Below, in pieces: positions 26,976 through 35,601 of a DNA stretch of 64,000 nt. Position numbers and translations under genes: made by a program. Every line of letters starts with the position of its first letter. The first letter of the stretch is position 1. The notes under the pieces were generated by a model. It was not told where the DNA came from and did not search any database. It was given only the letters and a program-made list of their open reading frames with translations. This DNA comes from Paenibacillus phyllosphaerae (lineage in GTDB: Bacteria > Bacillota > Bacilli > Paenibacillales > Paenibacillaceae): contig NZ_JACHXK010000003.1 of NCBI RefSeq assembly GCF_014192105.1, positions 310,001 to 374,000 on the forward strand. The letters are read 5' to 3'.

Positions 26976-27794
26976 ATGGCAGCCATTACGGATCAAGAAT
27001 TCAAGCAGCTGGCCGACTATGTGAAGGCGCATTACGGGATACACTTGAAGGATGAGAAGCGTCCGCTCGTTCTCGGGCGGCTGCAGCATGTGCTGACCGA
27101 GAAGGGGTTCGCGACTTTTACCGAATATATGAAATATGTCACTTCGGATCGGACCGGTGCCGCAGCCAGAGGCTTGGTGGATAAAATTACGACCAACCAT
27201 ACATTCTTCATGCGGGAGACGGAGCATTTTCATTTTTTCAAAAGCCAGGTGCTGCCGTACTTGGTGAAGACGGTGAAAGAGAAGGACCTTCGGATCTGGA
27301 GCGCAGGCTGCTCTTCCGGCGAAGAGCCCTATACGCTGGCGATGATTATCGACGAGTTCTTCGGCGCACAGAAACCGCAATGGGATACGAAGGTGCTGGC
27401 CACCGATATCTCCAGCCGCGTGCTCGAGACCGCGCAGAAGGGGATTTACAGCCTGGAATCGATCCAGACCATCCCGGCGGGGTGGAAGAGCGGCTATTTC
27501 CGTAAGCTCAATGCGGAGCAGGCGGTTGTCGATTCGAAGCTGCAGCGGGAAGTCGTCTTCAGGAAGTTTAATCTGATGGACCCCGTTTTCCCGTTCAAAC
27601 GGAAATTTCACACGATCTTTTGCCGGAATGTGATGATTTATTTCGACGGACCGACCAAGAATAATTTGGTGAACAAATATTACGAAATGATGGAACCCGG
27701 CGGTTATCTGTTCATCGGCCACTCGGAATCCATCGACCGGAACGAATCCCCGTTTCAATATGTACGGCCGGCGATTTATCGCAAGCCGTTCTAG
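26976..27794 (+). CDS. cheR: Chemotaxis receptor methyltransferase
   Basis: 272 residues: an N-terminal helical CheR domain (about 1-75), then a SAM-binding Rossmann fold with WSAGCSSGEEPYTLAMII and the IFCRNVMIYF block. It methylates glutamates of chemoreceptors. It follows the receptor by 13 nt and overlaps no other gene; the ribosome site is weak (AGG). No C-terminal TPR or VPIDY-binding extension is seen. Confidence 0.93.
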   Translation: MAAITDQEFKQLADYVKAHYGIHLKDEKRPLVLGRLQHVLTEKGFATFTEYMKYVTSDRTGAAARGLVDKITTNHTFFMRETEHFHFFKSQVLPYLVKTVKEKDLRIWSAGCSSGEEPYTLAMIIDEFFGAQKPQWDTKVLATDISSRVLETAQKGIYSLESIQTIPAGWKSGYFRKLNAEQAVVDSKLQREVVFRKFNLMDPVFPFKRKFHTIFCRNVMIYFDGPTKNNLVNKYYEMMEPGGYLFIGHSESIDRNESPFQYVRPAIYRKPF

Positions 27795-27822
27795 TACGCA
27801 AGAGGAAGGAGCCGTATTCAGC

Positions 27823-28857
27823 GTGAAACGAGCCATCCGAGTATTGGTCGTTGACGATTCCATGATTTTTCGGGAGGTCATTGCGCGCGCGATCGCTGCG
27901 GACGACCAGATCGAGGTTGTCGGGACGGCCGGCGATCCATTCGAAGCCAGGGACAAGCTGATCGCGCTGAGGCCTGATGTCATGACATGCGATGTGGAGA
28001 TGCCGCGGATGAACGGCATCGAGTTTATCCGCAGGCTGCTGCCGCAAGTCCAGCTGCCGGTCGTCATCGTCAGCAGCGCGAATCAAGCAGTGAGCGAGGC
28101 GATGATGGCCGGCGCGGTCGAATTCGTCAAGAAGCCGGATCCGCAATCGACCCGCAGCGTAGAGACATTCATTCACGCGCTCATCGCGGCGATCAAGGCG
28201 GCAGCCGCAGCCAAGGTCGTGCCTCCCCCGGCGCAGCGCAGGACAGTAGAGCCCATAGAGACTGCTGCGCCAACTATTCCAGTGGGAGCCGCAACCCGGC
28301 AGCTCATCGCCATCGGCGCGTCGACTGGCGGCACGGAGGCCATCCATCACGTGCTTAAGCATCTGCCGGCGTCGGTGCCCGGGATCGTGGTCGTGCAGCA
28401 TATTCCTCCCGGATTCTCGCGTATGTTCGCGGAACGGCTCAACCAGATGACGGCCTTCGAAGTGAAGGAAGCGGCGACCAATGACGAGGTCAGGCCAGGA
28501 CGGGTACTGATTGCGCCAGGCGACCGCCATATGCGGGTGAAGAAGGTCGGCGGCGTCTACCGGGTGGATTGCTTCGAGGGCGAAAAGGTGAACGGTCATT
28601 GCCCGTCCGTCGATGTCCTCTTCGAATCGGCCGCGAAGACGGCCGGCAACGACTGCGTGGGCGTCATTATGACGGGAATGGGCTATGACGGCGCCAAAGG
28701 CTTGCTCAACATGCGACGCAAAGGCGCTCGAACAATCGGTCAGAACGAGCAGTCGTCGGTCGTATACGGCATGCCGAAAGTCGCCTTCGAATTAGGAGCG
28801 GTCGAAAAACAAGCATCGCTGGAGTTCATTCCCCAAGCGATCCTCAAAATGTTATAA
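27823..28857 (+). CDS. cheB: Chemotaxis response regulator protein-glutamate methylesterase
   Basis: 344 residues: receiver domain (VLVVDDSMIFREV, phosphoacceptor Asp in MTCDVEMPRMNG, Lys in VKKPDP), an Ala/Pro linker, and the methylesterase domain with the active Ser in IGASTGGTEAI, the His in VVQHIPPGF and the Asp in IMTGMGYDGAKG. It removes receptor methyl groups when phosphorylated by CheA. The GTG at 27823, 11 nt after GGAAGGAG, is the likely start and lies 28 nt after cheR. Confidence 0.92.
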   Translation: MKRAIRVLVVDDSMIFREVIARAIAADDQIEVVGTAGDPFEARDKLIALRPDVMTCDVEMPRMNGIEFIRRLLPQVQLPVVIVSSANQAVSEAMMAGAVEFVKKPDPQSTRSVETFIHALIAAIKAAAAAKVVPPPAQRRTVEPIETAAPTIPVGAATRQLIAIGASTGGTEAIHHVLKHLPASVPGIVVVQHIPPGFSRMFAERLNQMTAFEVKEAATNDEVRPGRVLIAPGDRHMRVKKVGGVYRVDCFEGEKVNGHCPSVDVLFESAAKTAGNDCVGVIMTGMGYDGAKGLLNMRRKGARTIGQNEQSSVVYGMPKVAFELGAVEKQASLEFIPQAILKML

Positions 28858-28860
28858 AAC

Positions 28861-28894
28861 TAGCCCCGCTGCCGATAAGGCGGACGGGGCTATT
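28861..28894 (+). terminator. Probable terminator of the che operon
   Basis: TAGCCCCG/CGGGGCTA stem with inner GCC/GGC pairs; the T tail is poor (TTCG). Confidence 0.55.
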
Positions 28895-28953
28895 CGCATG
28901 GAAGTATCGATCAGGTGAAGGAGAGGGGGAAACAACCGCACGCAGCAAAAAGG

Positions 28954-29240
28954 TAAGCGTGTCCACAAAGTGGACGTCAAGCGAGGATCAGCTCGCAATA
29001 GCATCATGCCGCACCAAGCGGCAGGTCCCCACCCCAAGGCAACAACGTAATGAACGAAGCTCAAACCCAGAGCTTGGTCGGCTTGACGGTTTGCATCAAG
29101 CAATCCGTCAAGCCGACCAAAGCGGGCCCCGCGCGAAAGGACACATCGAAGACGGCCGCGTAACAAACCACGCCAATTCAGGGTGTCCAGAGGGACGGGG
29201 CCCTCTGGTTCCCCTCCAATGGAGGGGGAAGGGGCGAGGA
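28954..29240 (+). repeat. Large structured dispersed repeat, copy B
   Basis: Same block order as copies A and C: GTCCAC-AAA-GTGGAC (28961-28975), AACGAAGCTC, a very long hairpin whose arms at 29074-29093 and 29101-29120 pair at 19 of 20 positions, AAAGCGGGCC, CATCGAAGACGGCCGCGT, GTGTCCAGAGGG...CCCTCTGG, CCCCTCC-AAT-GGAGGGG and AAGGGGCGAGG. The hairpin arms differ in sequence from copy A but remain complementary. It lies between cheB and the LacI gene. Confidence 0.85.
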
Positions 29241-29244
29241 TAAA

Positions 29245-29352
29245 CAAGGGGTTTCAAGGGGCACAGCCCAATGCTCTCCCCAAGGGGTTTTCAAGGGGCG
29301 AAGCCCCTAGCCCTCCCCAAGGCGGGATTCCAAAGGGCGCAGCCCTTGGTCC
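29245..29352 (+). repeat. Three diverged ~36-nt tandem units, each a small GC hairpin
   Basis: Units begin at about 29245, 29281 and 29319. Each has the form AAGGGG-TTT-CAAGGGGC-n-AGCCCC..CTCCCC, with hairpins AGGGGC/GCCCCT or AAGGGC/GCCCTT. They directly follow copy B; a related hairpin (GAGGGCAGCAGCCCT) follows copy C at about 44830. They may also end transcription of the LacI gene from the other strand. Confidence 0.65.
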
Positions 29353-29354
29353 AC

Positions 29355-30368
29355 TCACAGGGAAGCGGGTGGCCCGCTCGACTTTCGCACATGCAGCACT
29401 GGCGGCAACACGACCTTGCGCCAGCTCTCCGGCGCCTTCTGTTGAATCCGGTCCACGAGCATGCGGATGCCCATTACGCCGAAATCGTAGGAAGGCTGGG
29501 CGGCGACGGTCATGAACGGGTCGACGACAAAGCCGGCCTCCAACTCGTCGAAGCAGACGACCGACAGATCATCCGGGACACGCTTGCCCAGCGAGCGAAG
29601 CGCTCGGATTGCGCGCAGCGCGAGGAAATTGTTCGCGGCGAGCAAGGCGGTAGGAGGTTCGGGCATCGCTAGCAAGGCAGTAATCTGCCGGTCGATTTCC
29701 TTCATGCGATAGTCTGCTTCGATAAGATAACCCTCTGGCAGCGCGAGACCATGCGCAGCCATCGTCTCTTCGAAGCTGGCAAGCCGCAGACGTGCGGTGG
29801 ACACCAGACGGGAGCCGCCGAGGAATGCAATGCGGCGGTGGCCGAGCGTCACGAGATGATCGGTCAACATCCGTGTTCCTTCTCTGCTGTCCCCTAGAAT
29901 TTGATCGCTGCCCATGCCGGGTACCTCGCGGTCGAGCAGGACGAACGGAATGCGCTGCTTCGCCAGCTTCTTCAAGTGGGCGAGCGACTGATCGCCGGTT
30001 GGGGTGAGCAGCACGCCGTCCACGCGTGCCGACAGCACGGTCTCGATATATTCCTTCTCCTTGGCAAGATCCTCATCACCATTGCCGAGCAGAAGCCGAT
30101 AGCCCAGATCCCGGGCCGCATCTTCAGCGCCGCGGGCGAGCGAAGTATAGAAAGGATTGGTTAGATCGGGGATGAGCAGCGACAACAACCGGGATTCTTG
30201 TTTCACGAGACTGCGCGCCATCGCATTGGGGACGTAATTCATTTCCTTCATGATCGCAAGGATGCGCTGCCGGGTCGCTTCACTGATCCGGCCCGTGTTA
30301 TTGATAACGCGGGAAACGGTCATGGCCGAACATCCCGCTTTTTGTGCAATATCATAAATGGTAACCAT
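29355..30368 (-). CDS. LacI family transcriptional repressor
   Basis: 337 residues: N-terminal LacI helix-turn-helix (VTIYDIAQKAGCSAMTVSRVINN), hinge helix YVPNAMARSL, then a periplasmic-binding-protein-like core (LLSLLIPDLTNPFY, DGVLLTPTG, FVLLDREVPG, SVVCFDELE). It is divergent from an SDR dehydrogenase whose promoter contains a CpG-centred palindrome typical of LacI operators. The effector is unknown; a sugar or its derivative is likely. Confidence 0.9.
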   Translation of the reverse strand: MVTIYDIAQKAGCSAMTVSRVINNTGRISEATRQRILAIMKEMNYVPNAMARSLVKQESRLLSLLIPDLTNPFYTSLARGAEDAARDLGYRLLLGNGDEDLAKEKEYIETVLSARVDGVLLTPTGDQSLAHLKKLAKQRIPFVLLDREVPGMGSDQILGDSREGTRMLTDHLVTLGHRRIAFLGGSRLVSTARLRLASFEETMAAHGLALPEGYLIEADYRMKEIDRQITALLAMPEPPTALLAANNFLALRAIRALRSLGKRVPDDLSVVCFDELEAGFVVDPFMTVAAQPSYDFGVMGIRMLVDRIQQKAPESWRKVVLPPVLHVRKSSGPPASL

Positions 30369-30431
30369 GAATGATTCGATAACCTCGATTCCATAGAGAA
30401 ATAGCTCATTCCACTATAACGTGCCTGTGGC

Positions 30432-30477
30432 TTGACAGCAAGGAACAGGGCTGTTAATTTGGAGTTACCGATAACTC
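30432..30477 (+). promoter_or_regulatory. SDR gene promoter with overlapping LacI-type operator
   Basis: TTGACA (30432-30437), 17-nt spacer and TAATTT (30455-30460) form a SigA promoter. GAGTTACCGATAACTC (30462-30477) is an inverted repeat with a central CpG, as in LacI-family operators, placed at the transcription start where binding would block polymerase. Confidence 0.65.
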
Positions 30478-30522
30478 ATAAATAATAACTATAGGTGCGA
30501 ATAACAGAAGGGATGGAGCGGA

Positions 30523-31320
30523 ATGGATCGATTGAAAGGGAAGATTGCCCTCGTTACGGGCGGCAGCAGAGGGATTGGCGAGGCGATCGTCATTCGGTTG
30601 GCGGAGGAAGGCGCGCATGTCGCGATTAACTTCACCTCGAATTCAAGCCGGGATAAAGCGGAAGCGGTTGCACAACAAGCGCGGCAGTCGGGCGTGAATG
30701 CCATCGTCGTACAAGCGGACGTAGGGAACAAGGAGCAGGTAGAGCGGATGTTCGCCGCCGTAGAGGAGCAGCTGGGAAGCGTTGAAATTCTCGTGAACAA
30801 TGCGGGCATAGCGCCGTTCGAGCCGTTCATGAAGGTGACGGAAGAGACGTGGGACCGCACGTATAATACGAATGTCAAGTCGGTCTTCATGTGTTCGCAG
30901 CGGGCTGCGGCATCGATGATCGAACGCAGCTCCGGCAAGATCGTCAATGTGTTGTCCACCGCAAGTCTAGTGGTGACGAGCCCGGTCATCCCGCATTATC
31001 AGTCGTCCAAGGCAGCTGCGCATATGCTGACCAAAGGCATGGCGATTGAGCTAGGTAAGTTCGGCATCAACGTGAACGCGGTCGGCCCAAGCACGGTGGA
31101 CACGGATATGTGCACCGACTTCCTTGCCGATGACCGAATCCGCGCGATGGAGATCGAAGCCAACCCGATGAAACGGCTCGGCACCGCCCGCCAGATCGGC
31201 GATGCGGTCGTGTTCCTGGCCTCCGATGAAGCCATGCAGATCAACGGCCATCTCCTTATGGTCGACGGCGGCTTGACGGTTAAGGCCGCGCAGCCGGAAG
31301 ACCATATGGACCGGAACTAG
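30523..31320 (+). CDS. Short-chain dehydrogenase/reductase
   Basis: 265 residues of a classical SDR: cofactor loop TGGSRGIGEA, NNAG at about residue 89, the catalytic Ser before YQSSK (Tyr and Lys at YxxxK) and C-terminal GHLLMVDGG. The sequence resembles 3-oxoacyl-ACP reductase/glucose 1-dehydrogenase-like members; the substrate is not determined. Control by the divergent LacI gene suggests a sugar or polyol oxidoreductase. Confidence 0.87.
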   Translation: MDRLKGKIALVTGGSRGIGEAIVIRLAEEGAHVAINFTSNSSRDKAEAVAQQARQSGVNAIVVQADVGNKEQVERMFAAVEEQLGSVEILVNNAGIAPFEPFMKVTEETWDRTYNTNVKSVFMCSQRAAASMIERSSGKIVNVLSTASLVVTSPVIPHYQSSKAAAHMLTKGMAIELGKFGINVNAVGPSTVDTDMCTDFLADDRIRAMEIEANPMKRLGTARQIGDAVVFLASDEAMQINGHLLMVDGGLTVKAAQPEDHMDRN

Positions 31321-31347
31321 CCGAATCGCACATATGCCGCGAGCGCT

Positions 31348-32463
31348 TTAGCCTCCCTGCTGATCAGCTGAGGGAGGCTTTTTTTTGCCGCGAAGCCAAG
31401 CGATCAGACCGACGAGCAGCAGCGGTGCCGCGGCGCTTGTCAGGCCCCACAGCGGGTGGACCGATGTAATGAGCTGAATCCAATGAGCTTCGCCGTCCCT
31501 AAGGGAGGAATAAGAGACGATCGCCATGAGTGCGGCAAGCGGATAGATGAGCATTTTATCTTCCTTGCGCACGAGCAAATGGATCAGCGTCTGGTGGGCG
31601 GAGAACAGCACGATGGTCGTCTTCATGAACGCTGCGGCGATGACCGCATACCCCATCAATGCCTCGATGCGCTGGAACACGTCGGCAACCTCGACCGTTC
31701 GGGCAACCTCGAACATCGAATATTTGCGGTCGCCGGCGATAGGACCGAATACGAGCAAGGAGACGATGGTGACGAGCATGAGGACAAGCATATTGCAGAT
31801 CAGACTTAACGTCATCTTCCGTCCAAGCTTGCCGTCCGGGTTGCCGATGAACGGGAGCAGCATCCCGAATAACGTGAGTTCGATGTAAGGAACTCCCATC
31901 GTGAAATAAACGCCGTGCAGCAGCGGCTTGACCCCGTCCGGCATCAACGGAAGCAGATTGCCGACATCATAGTTGTTGATCGACATCAACACGATGAGGG
32001 ACGTAAATCCGACGACACTGACCATGATTACCGGGAACATCCCGGCGAACTTGTCGATCCCGGCGCGGACGGTGATCGCAGCCACGGTTAAGAGAAGGAA
32101 GATAAACCAGTACGAGGGCGTGTTCCGCATCATGGAGCTGCGCATGAACATCGCGACATCGAGCACGATCGTCGAGGCCATATGCACCTGATAGTACAGA
32201 AAAGCCAAACCAAGCACCATCGTTGCCGTGAATCCTATGGTTGCTTGACTGTATTCAATCAGGTTCTTGCCTGCGTACTGCCGGGCTAACTTTAGAAGGA
32301 GCAACAGCAGCGCCAGACCGAAGGTCGCCGCAATCGGCAGCGACAGCCAGGCGATGTTGCCGGCGTAGCTGATCAGCGGCGCGGGAATATTAATGATCGA
32401 GGAGCTCGTCAAAAAGACGAACAGCAGCCATGCAGCCTGATTCGATGTCATATATCCGCGCAT
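31348..32463 (-). CDS. Spore germination receptor B subunit (GerAB-type permease)
   Basis: 371 residues, about ten membrane helices and the amino-acid-permease-like start MTSNQAAWLLFVFLTSSSII, as in GerAB/GerBB/GerKB. In this family the B subunit binds the germinant in the inner spore membrane. Last gene of the minus-strand operon A-C-D-B, 6 nt after the small membrane gene. The C-terminal tail is basic (RGKKKPPS). Confidence 0.88.
   Translation of the reverse strand: MRGYMTSNQAAWLLFVFLTSSSIINIPAPLISYAGNIAWLSLPIAATFGLALLLLLLKLARQYAGKNLIEYSQATIGFTATMVLGLAFLYYQVHMASTIVLDVAMFMRSSMMRNTPSYWFIFLLLTVAAITVRAGIDKFAGMFPVIMVSVVGFTSLIVLMSINNYDVGNLLPLMPDGVKPLLHGVYFTMGVPYIELTLFGMLLPFIGNPDGKLGRKMTLSLICNMLVLMLVTIVSLLVFGPIAGDRKYSMFEVARTVEVADVFQRIEALMGYAVIAAAFMKTTIVLFSAHQTLIHLLVRKEDKMLIYPLAALMAIVSYSSLRDGEAHWIQLITSVHPLWGLTSAAAPLLLVGLIAWLRGKKKPPSADQQGG
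31350..31386 (+). terminator. Rho-independent terminator
   Basis: AGCCTCCCT/AGGGAGGCT stem plus T8 after the SDR gene. The stem lies inside the last codons of the convergent germination permease gene. Confidence 0.85.
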
Positions 32464-32469
32464 TTTTCC

Positions 32470-32715
32470 TCACCCCTTCCCGCCTAATGCACGCACGATG
32501 GCGCCTCCTATTGGTCCGAAAATGGCATATGCAAGTTCATAGAAACCCGGCCAATGCAAGCGGCCGAAAGTGATGACCGCCTGATAGAGGATCATGGTAA
32601 GCAAGATGACGTAGACGGCTTTCACCCGGGTCGGACGGGGTCCTTCCCGCAAGCCATCCCACAGATCGAGCATGATCATGACGATAAGCCAGACGGCCGC
32701 AATGGCAATTGGCAT
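32470..32715 (-). CDS. Small two-helix membrane protein of the germination operon (GerKD/D-subunit-like)
   Basis: 81 residues from ATG 32715 (AAGGAG 6 nt upstream). Two clear hydrophobic helices (AIAAVWLIVMIMLDLW and VYVILLTMILYQAVITF) and a short amphipathic tail ending in GGAIVRALGG. Size, topology and place between the C and B genes fit the small D subunits that modulate germinant receptors in Bacillus. There is no enzymatic motif. Confidence 0.72.
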   Translation of the reverse strand: MPIAIAAVWLIVMIMLDLWDGLREGPRPTRVKAVYVILLTMILYQAVITFGRLHWPGFYELAYAIFGPIGGAIVRALGGKG

Positions 32716-32746
32716 AGCCTGCTCCTTCCCCTTGCATCGTGTAAGC

Positions 32747-33952
32747 TTATTCCTGCGGTCCAGATAAGAATGGCTTGCCGCCCGAAGTGCCATGGGAGAC
32801 AAACACGACTTCAACGTTAAAACGGACGTCAGCCTGGGCGAATCGCTCTGGCCAATCGGCCTTCAAACGGCGCCAAACCGATGGGTGGTACTTGTAAATC
32901 GTATTGCCGATATCGACCGCATCGGATTTGGAGCGCTGAAGATGAGTGAACGCGCTCATGGCATGGCTCTCCACCTGCTTGGCAATGCTCTCGCCGAGCG
33001 CTTTCTCGTCCGAGCTCCCCATGATGCTGCTGCAGGTTAGTTCCATCGCGGCGACATCGACCCGCATTCGATATTCGACATTCACGTTCTCATCCGTCAC
33101 CGATATTTTTTTGGACGTATCCACGTCTAGAATTTCCACCGATTCCTGGCCATCGCCCGATGGGCAGGCCACCTCGATCATGCCGCCCCGATAAGCATTC
33201 TTGAGCAGCAACAACCCTTCGCTATCAAAACCAAGCATCTTGTCGACCATTTTACCGCCTTGAATAATCGCCACACCAGCCATGCTCGGCTTTGTCGTCG
33301 TCTGATCGCCGGTACTGAAATTCAGGTAGGGCAAGGTAGCAGTCCCGGCGGCTTTGCGCAATTGAATCGCAAGCTTCAGCAGACTCATATGGACCGACTT
33401 GCCGCTGAAGCGCGTCGTCGTCCGTTCCGTCAAATAATATTGCTGGCTGATCGTGCTTTCGATTAAGGGCGCCACGTCCAAATAACGCCCTGCCTCGCCG
33501 CGGGTAATAATGACGCTGCAGGTGAGCCGCGGCTCGTTATCCCGATAGAAAACATCCAGAATTTTGTCCAGATTGCCCTGTCGCGCAAGCTTGTCGCTCA
33601 CGAGAATCGCCCGCATATGGCTGAACTGCGCTTTGCGTCCCAAGTGAATCGTGATATCGCGAATCGCTTCGATTACGGTACGGCCGCTCGTCTTCACATT
33701 CACGTAAGGCTTGCCGTTCTTGCCTTTGGCCGCGACGGATTGGGAAGGTTTATACACCTGCAGCGTCAGCAGCAGCTTACCGTCATCGGTTGCATCGAGC
33801 GCCGCGCCGACGACGAAGGCGCGTTCCGTCAGCTCCGCCTGATCGCCGCATCCGGTCATCAACAAGAAGGCAGCGAAGACCAGTGCAAGCGCGGTTATCC
33901 GAGCTGAAGTTCTAGGCGCGGCACAATGCTGGCCGGCTCCCCTAGCAGGCAT
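32747..33952 (-). CDS. Spore germination receptor C subunit (GerAC lipoprotein)
   Basis: 401 residues with a signal peptide ending in the lipobox LLMTGC (near residue 35), then the Ger(x)C pattern: ELTERAFVVGAALD, VYKPS, ISQQYYLTERTTTRFSGKS and GVAIIQGGKMVDKML. The mature lipoprotein sits on the outer face of the inner spore membrane. ATG 33952 is preferred over GTG 33961, which has no room for a ribosome site. It begins 14 nt after gerA. Confidence 0.9.
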   Translation of the reverse strand: MPARGAGQHCAAPRTSARITALALVFAAFLLMTGCGDQAELTERAFVVGAALDATDDGKLLLTLQVYKPSQSVAAKGKNGKPYVNVKTSGRTVIEAIRDITIHLGRKAQFSHMRAILVSDKLARQGNLDKILDVFYRDNEPRLTCSVIITRGEAGRYLDVAPLIESTISQQYYLTERTTTRFSGKSVHMSLLKLAIQLRKAAGTATLPYLNFSTGDQTTTKPSMAGVAIIQGGKMVDKMLGFDSEGLLLLKNAYRGGMIEVACPSGDGQESVEILDVDTSKKISVTDENVNVEYRMRVDVAAMELTCSSIMGSSDEKALGESIAKQVESHAMSAFTHLQRSKSDAVDIGNTIYKYHPSVWRRLKADWPERFAQADVRFNVEVVFVSHGTSGGKPFLSGPQE

Positions 33953-33965
33953 AGCATCCACTTCC

Positions 33966-35453
33966 TTATCCGTCTGATGAAGATTGATTGTTGGCTGATG
34001 GATACTTGGTTTGCTTGAACATGGTCTTCAGCGGCTTGCGCAGCAGCGTATCTCGATTCTGTTTGCCGATCCACGGTGCGACCGGCTGCAGGTAAGGGAC
34101 GCCGAGCGATTTGAGCCGGATGAGATGATTCCAGATCAGCAGATAGCCAATCATCAGCCCGAAGCCGCCGAGCAGGGCGGCGAAGCCCATCAGCGGCAGT
34201 TGAAGAAGTCGCAGCGAGATAGCCATGTTGTATTGCGGCAGCGAGAAGGAGGCAATCCCGGTCAGTGCAATGACGACGACCATGATCGGGGAAGCGATGC
34301 CGGCATTGATCGCCGCTTCGCCCACGACGAGCGCTCCGACGATGCTGACCGCGGAGCCGACGGGTCTAGGCAGCCGGATCCCGGCTTCCCGGAGCAACTC
34401 GAAGAAGAACACCATGATAACGGCTTCGACGAAGGCCGGGAATGGAATGCCTTCTCTGGAATCCAGCACGGCAAGCAGCAGTACCGTAGGGATCAGTTCG
34501 GTATGGAAGGTCGAGAGCGCAATATACAGGCTGGGCAGGACGAGCGCCAGGAAGAACGCGATCATTCGCATCCAACGGATCATATTCGCCACCAAGGTGC
34601 GTTGATAATAATCCTCGCTGGATTGCAGCAGCTCGAAGAACAAGCCTGGACAGATGAGAATGCTGCCGGTTCCTTCCACGAAGACGGCAATTTTACCGCC
34701 TAAAACTGCGGCAGCGGCCACGTCGGTTCGTTCGGTATACCGAAATTGCGGAAAGGGCGACCAAGTGCTGTCCTCGATGAGGCTCTCGACATAGGACGTC
34801 TCTAACACGTCACCTTCCTTGACGGCCTTCATCCGGGTCTGGAACTCGCTTAACACATTCGGATCGACGGTGCCTTCCACATACCCGTAAGCCAGCATGG
34901 TCCGCGATAATCCGCCCCCGCGCATGTAATGGATTTTGAACTGGGGGCTTTGCACGCGTCCTCGGATCATGCCGATATTGATCTTCATCTGCTCGACGGT
35001 GGCTTCACGCGGGCCTTGAACGACTGGTTCGGACACCGGTTCTCCGACTTGTCTGGTCGGAAGATCGCCCGCCTTGTAGCTGATCGCCCGGTCCCATCCG
35101 TCGATGAAGATGACGAGGCTGCCGCTTAGGATCAGGCTGGTCGCATGCTCGAGATCGGCGACTAAAGTAGCGGAATGCTCCGTGCTGACGTGATTGCTGA
35201 AGTAAGTGGCAATCATGCTCGGCGTCACTTCTTCGCCGGAACCAAGCTGGGTTGGCAGCAAGTCCTGCAAGGTCTGGCGGAAGTAGCTCGCCTTTTTATC
35301 CAGAACGATGGTATCGAAGTAGATGGAGAAAGCTCTGGATTTCATCCGAGGACCGAATTGCCAAGGAACGATGCGCAGATCGCTGCATGCGTTGAACGTA
35401 TGCTGCATGATGCGGGCGTTCACCTCGATGGAGGTCGATATCGGATTTGCCAT
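33966..35453 (-). CDS. Spore germination receptor A subunit (GerAA type)
   Basis: About 495 residues: an N-terminal soluble domain (to ~290) and a C-terminal membrane part with the family blocks GLFFELLQSSEDYYQR-type, LREAGIRLPRPVGSAVSIVG and GEAAINAGIASPIMVVV. First gene of the minus-strand operon. The start may be ATG 35453 (AAAGGCAGG upstream) or 35486. The N-terminal domain is unusual in lacking a clear second subdomain boundary; otherwise typical. Confidence 0.9.
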   Translation of the reverse strand: MANPISTSIEVNARIMQHTFNACSDLRIVPWQFGPRMKSRAFSIYFDTIVLDKKASYFRQTLQDLLPTQLGSGEEVTPSMIATYFSNHVSTEHSATLVADLEHATSLILSGSLVIFIDGWDRAISYKAGDLPTRQVGEPVSEPVVQGPREATVEQMKINIGMIRGRVQSPQFKIHYMRGGGLSRTMLAYGYVEGTVDPNVLSEFQTRMKAVKEGDVLETSYVESLIEDSTWSPFPQFRYTERTDVAAAAVLGGKIAVFVEGTGSILICPGLFFELLQSSEDYYQRTLVANMIRWMRMIAFFLALVLPSLYIALSTFHTELIPTVLLLAVLDSREGIPFPAFVEAVIMVFFFELLREAGIRLPRPVGSAVSIVGALVVGEAAINAGIASPIMVVVIALTGIASFSLPQYNMAISLRLLQLPLMGFAALLGGFGLMIGYLLIWNHLIRLKSLGVPYLQPVAPWIGKQNRDTLLRKPLKTMFKQTKYPSANNQSSSDG

Positions 35454-35601
35454 AGCGCGCCTGCCTTTACGGAATTTGTCAATCAAAGCTCTGATTCACA
35501 TCGTTCCAAGCGGAGGCCAATTTTATGCATGGAAGAAGATGCATGAGTTGGACGGTGAGAGGGAAACCTTTGGGAAATGAATCTGGGGAGGGCGAGCAAG
35601 C

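Noticed and set aside
35487..35601. SigG promoters between the two germination operons
   Set aside because: CATAAAA and ATGCAT motifs occur, but none has a -35 at the right distance. Left unassigned.
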